Origin: Amphibalanus amphitrite
Lineage: Eukaryota; Arthropoda; Thecostraca; Balanomorpha; Balanidae
Reading direction: 5' to 3'
Assembly: GCF_019059575.1 (NCBI RefSeq)
Contig: NW_024881674.1
Location: 539,001 to 603,000 of the forward strand
DNA: 64,000 nt
Made by a program: the position numbers and the translations under genes. Shown one piece after another: positions 60,982 to 64,000 of this stretch; the stretch's first letter is position 1, and each line of letters begins with the position of its first letter. The notes beneath the pieces are model-generated. The model searched no databases. It saw only the letters and a list, made by a program, of their open reading frames with translations, and was not told the origin of the DNA.

Positions 60982-62259
60982 GATCATGGCCTTAGTGGTT
61001 CCCCTCTGGCCCAAACGCATGTGATACAGCCAGTTGCGGTGAGCGCTCAGGCGCGGGGCGCCGCCCCTGATCTGTTCATAGTGAGAGTGGTGGCGGGCCG
61101 CACCTTGACAGGTACTGAGTGATATGGGACTCGGAATGCGCTGTGGTGGCAGGAGCACCGCGGCCGCGAAAACGAAGCCAACCGCAACGAGAAAATTGGT
61201 GGAAGATGAGCATAAAAATAGTCACAGTCGTGGGAATTTTTTAGATTTATGATAATATGAGCCAGCAGCTGGTGAAGTTAAAAGTGCGCCCCATTTCCAA
61301 TTGGATCAGGACGAATGGGTCGGATAATGCTGCGCTATTCAGAGCTCTTCTCACCGTTTATGGATTTGATCCCTCCGCAGGCGTGTGGTTATGCGGCTAT
61401 GTCTGAGATAAACATGTGGTATGAATTTCTTTATGACCACTCATTGCCGAACTATTTTGGTTTATTTTCACCAAGTCACTTGATGGTAATGCTGGGAATG
61501 TCGTTTGAGCAATTTGTTTTGGCCCCATAAAGGGTACTATTTGCCATTATTACCCATTATTTACGTACCTTTATAGGATAAGCGTGTTCTACCATTTTGC
61601 TTTTGGCGTTAATTTCTTATTAGAAGCTGACGCTTTCGATTCGTAGTTCAAAAACCATGCAAAGGCCTCAATGAATTAGCACTGAATTGGATTACATAAA
61701 GGCTACCACTCTTCTCCATTTTATTGGCGTGGAGTAGACTGCGATTGTGATGCAATCAAGCTTTCACAATCTATATCGGTATAACGACCGTTCAACGCCA
61801 CATCCGTCTGTCCAGGATTTTTTTTTTATTTATATCAGGCTCAGGCACATGGTTAGTTATATCGGCACAATCTGCGCACCTATAGCTTCGAATCGATACA
61901 AAGTCGTCAACTTCTTATGTTATAATCGTTGGGAGTGGGACCATGTGACAAAATATCGGGGTGATAAATCGCTCCGATTTGAATTCGAACTCCACCTCTG
62001 GTTTCGAGAGCGACTGTCACCGCTTCAGTTTGGCCGTGTCAGGGCCGTCTGAAGTCAGTTCCTTCCTATGGTCCCCAGCCCATTGTCCGCCCCATACAGC
62101 CCACAGTCTCGAAAGATATATGAACTACGACCGTCTGTGTTTGCTGGACCAAGTCGGCTGATATTTCATTCATCGGTGTAATCTGATGCCCTTCCCAGAC
62201 CAATGCCATTGAAGTTAACCCAGGGGGAGGCACTCGCCTTGGCCGTATATGGGCCAGAA
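60982..62259. other. non-coding stretch
   Basis: A minus-strand frame at about 60990-61110 (with SAHRNWLYHMRLGQ) reads like protein, but neither splice site is convincing. Nothing else was recognised. Confidence 0.3.
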
Positions 62260-62441
62260 TGTCTAACGATTTCCGCCATGTTGTGTATACCAAAGTCTTG
62301 AAAAGTTTATCACTGCAATCAAACTGCAAGCATGAAGCAGCAGCACTTTTGAGTAGTGTACCTCTCACTTAACTGCACCTCTGCTACCATACATGCAATT
62401 TATATTTCTGGTATACACAACATGGCGGAAATCGATAGACA
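62260..62441. mobile_element. short MITE with 32-bp inverted ends
   Basis: TGTCTAACGATTTCCGCCAT and the following 12 bases recur inverted at 62409-62441 with one mismatch. The element is 182 bp, with no clear target duplication and no coding frame. Confidence 0.75.
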
Positions 62442-64000
62442 AAAACAAGTCACCAATGCTCCTTCCAGTATATATTAGAGTTCAGTGAGTTAACCCCATG
62501 ATTGACCAATATGCCGACAGCTTTCTGGCCTTTGTTTGGCCAACATTTGCCAGATATCAGATGGATTCGGTGCCTATGTGGGGCAATATTTGGGCTGATC
62601 ACATCAACCCTATGTCGACTGAGGTAGGTCAAATCAGCATATCTTATCCGGTATCGAGTCGATTTCTATCGTCGGGGCCGGGCTCGGATCAGTCCTATCT
62701 TGCGGCTTGGGTTATTAGCATTCAACACGACACGACTGGCCCTGAATTCTGAAACCTTCACCGTGAACGCCATCGTGAAACATATCGTGAAACGGCAACA
62801 GACATTGACACTAGCTCATAGCTGACCTTGAGTCTGCAAATCACCCCGTGGTTCGTTTCTATCAGTTGCTCTTTCTCAATTGGATTGAGATATACCTACA
62901 AATTATCAGTCTTACAGTCCTTGTTTGACCTCATGAGCCGTTTTCATCTCTACCGACCCCGGGATGTCCCTATAGCGTGCCGCGGTGACCCGTGACCGGT
63001 TCCTGCCGTGTCTTTTCGTGTCGTGTGTCGTGTCGTGTCGACCGACCCGGGTCAGTGTCCGGCGTTATCGGCGTGCCCTCACCGTGTTTCGTGCGTGCGC
63101 CCTCTGTGTGTGTGGACCGCCGCGCTGCGTGCAGAGAACAGGCGGCCGCTGCTGTTTGCTCGCCGCCCGTGGAATGCCGGCCGCTCCGTGACGTGTCCGA
63201 TCCCAGGCTGCTCGCAGATCGGTGCGCGCCGGCCGGCCCGTTTGAACTGGCAACGGCGAGCTGCTCAGATTGAAACGGACCGGCCCGCCGCACTGGGTAA
63301 ACGCTGGACTAAAACAAGCCGCTGCTTGGGCTTTGTGCTCAGGGTCGCGCCCAAGAAAATGCGACCGCAGACGGCGCCAAGCGCGCCAACAAGCTTCAGT
63401 TGGCGAAAAGTTTGACAGCTCCCGGATTTCCTTGCTCCCCACGCCCGACGCCGGCCCGTCTGTTGTGGCCGTGTTTCCTTGGTTCTCGTGATCACATTAA
63501 AACACGTGAGATCTGCGGTTGGCGGCTAGACTCGGCTGTCCCCTCCGGCGTGGTGTCATAAGGAAACCAACACCCCACTTCCACCAATCGTCAGTCAGGA
63601 ATTCCCCGAATCAACAGCTCCAGCAGCGCGGTGGCTGATGCTGCCGACAGTGAAGTCGCATGCCAGCGGTGGCCGTCGAAACAAGCCGCAGACAGTTTCA
63701 GAAAGCGGGCTATACTCGCGAGACGCCGAGGCAGATGGATTTGCCTTGGGGCTATTAGTGTAGACAGTTTTGACGCTAATAACATCGAGGGAGGAATTCA
63801 TTTTGGGCCGTAGGCGTCCAGCAATTCAAGATGCTTGAGACTCAAGCAGCAGCTAAAGCAGACCTTGAGTCTCTTCGTCAATGGGACATCGTACTATTTT
63901 TATGCACCGTGCATGCAATGAGGACCAGGGCCTTCAAGATTAAAAATTAGTGAAGTGCGAACGTAGCGTGGAAATAATTTGATGCCTCATTTGAAGCCTG
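62442..64000. other. non-coding stretch, GC-rich at 62.95-63.5 kb
   Basis: A short (GTGTC)n-like run at about 63008-63040. Dense overlapping frames on both strands in the GC-rich patch have no recognisable domain. Nothing could be called. Confidence 0.35.

Noticed and set aside
61003-61110. Minus-strand exon with SAHRNWLYHMRLGQ
   Set aside because: Reads like protein but lacks a convincing acceptor or donor, and the other frame is also open.
62992-63442. Cluster of overlapping frames near the right edge
   Set aside because: Three frames on each strand are open together because stops are rare in this GC-rich patch. No domain was recognised.

Overview
The window is eukaryotic nuclear DNA from an invertebrate, most likely an arthropod (a crustacean such as a barnacle would fit; species inferred, not proven). 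It holds small exons with GT-AG introns, long non-coding stretches, many short DNA transposons, and a small interstitial (TTAGG)3. I saw no bacterial operons, CRISPR, rRNA or tRNA, and no retroviral, LTR or Polinton genes.

Two host genes could be rebuilt exon by exon, both on the minus strand and in the same direction. GIPC (PDZ-domain adaptor that links receptors to myosin VI) has seven coding exons between 33505 and 23134, giving 346 residues with every junction phase agreeing. CHM/REP (Rab escort protein, needed for Rab geranylgeranylation) has ten coding exons between 44256 and 35221, giving 709 residues. Both act in vesicle traffic, but nothing shows they are co-regulated.

The flanks hold weaker gene evidence. 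On the plus strand there is a terminal-type exon at 2.8-3.7 kb with one in-frame TGA. A short tryptophan-rich ORF lies at 19.5 kb and possible exons at 48.6-49.5 kb. A TATA/initiator promoter at 50.0 kb is followed by a signal-peptide first exon that ends in a phase-1 donor. The 50.4-64 kb remainder is probably intron or intergenic DNA.

The rest is dominated by non-autonomous DNA transposons. The most striking are four TTAA-type (piggyBac-like ends) elements at 8.8, 13.8, 25.7 and 31.2 kb. Their terminal motif differs between copies, yet within a copy it recurs at both ends and as an extra internal copy at the left end; three of them carry dense AGGTCA arrays. Others are a Mutator-like element (39.0-40.8 kb) with 9-bp target duplication, AGCGA repeat arrays and a nested mariner; a second mariner (35.8-37.2 kb); hAT-type elements with 8-bp duplications; and a pile of nested palindromic elements with 3-bp duplications (45.3-47.0 kb). 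Several lie in CHM and GIPC introns. Two tandem duplications cover CHM splice acceptors, and one could add 20 residues in frame.
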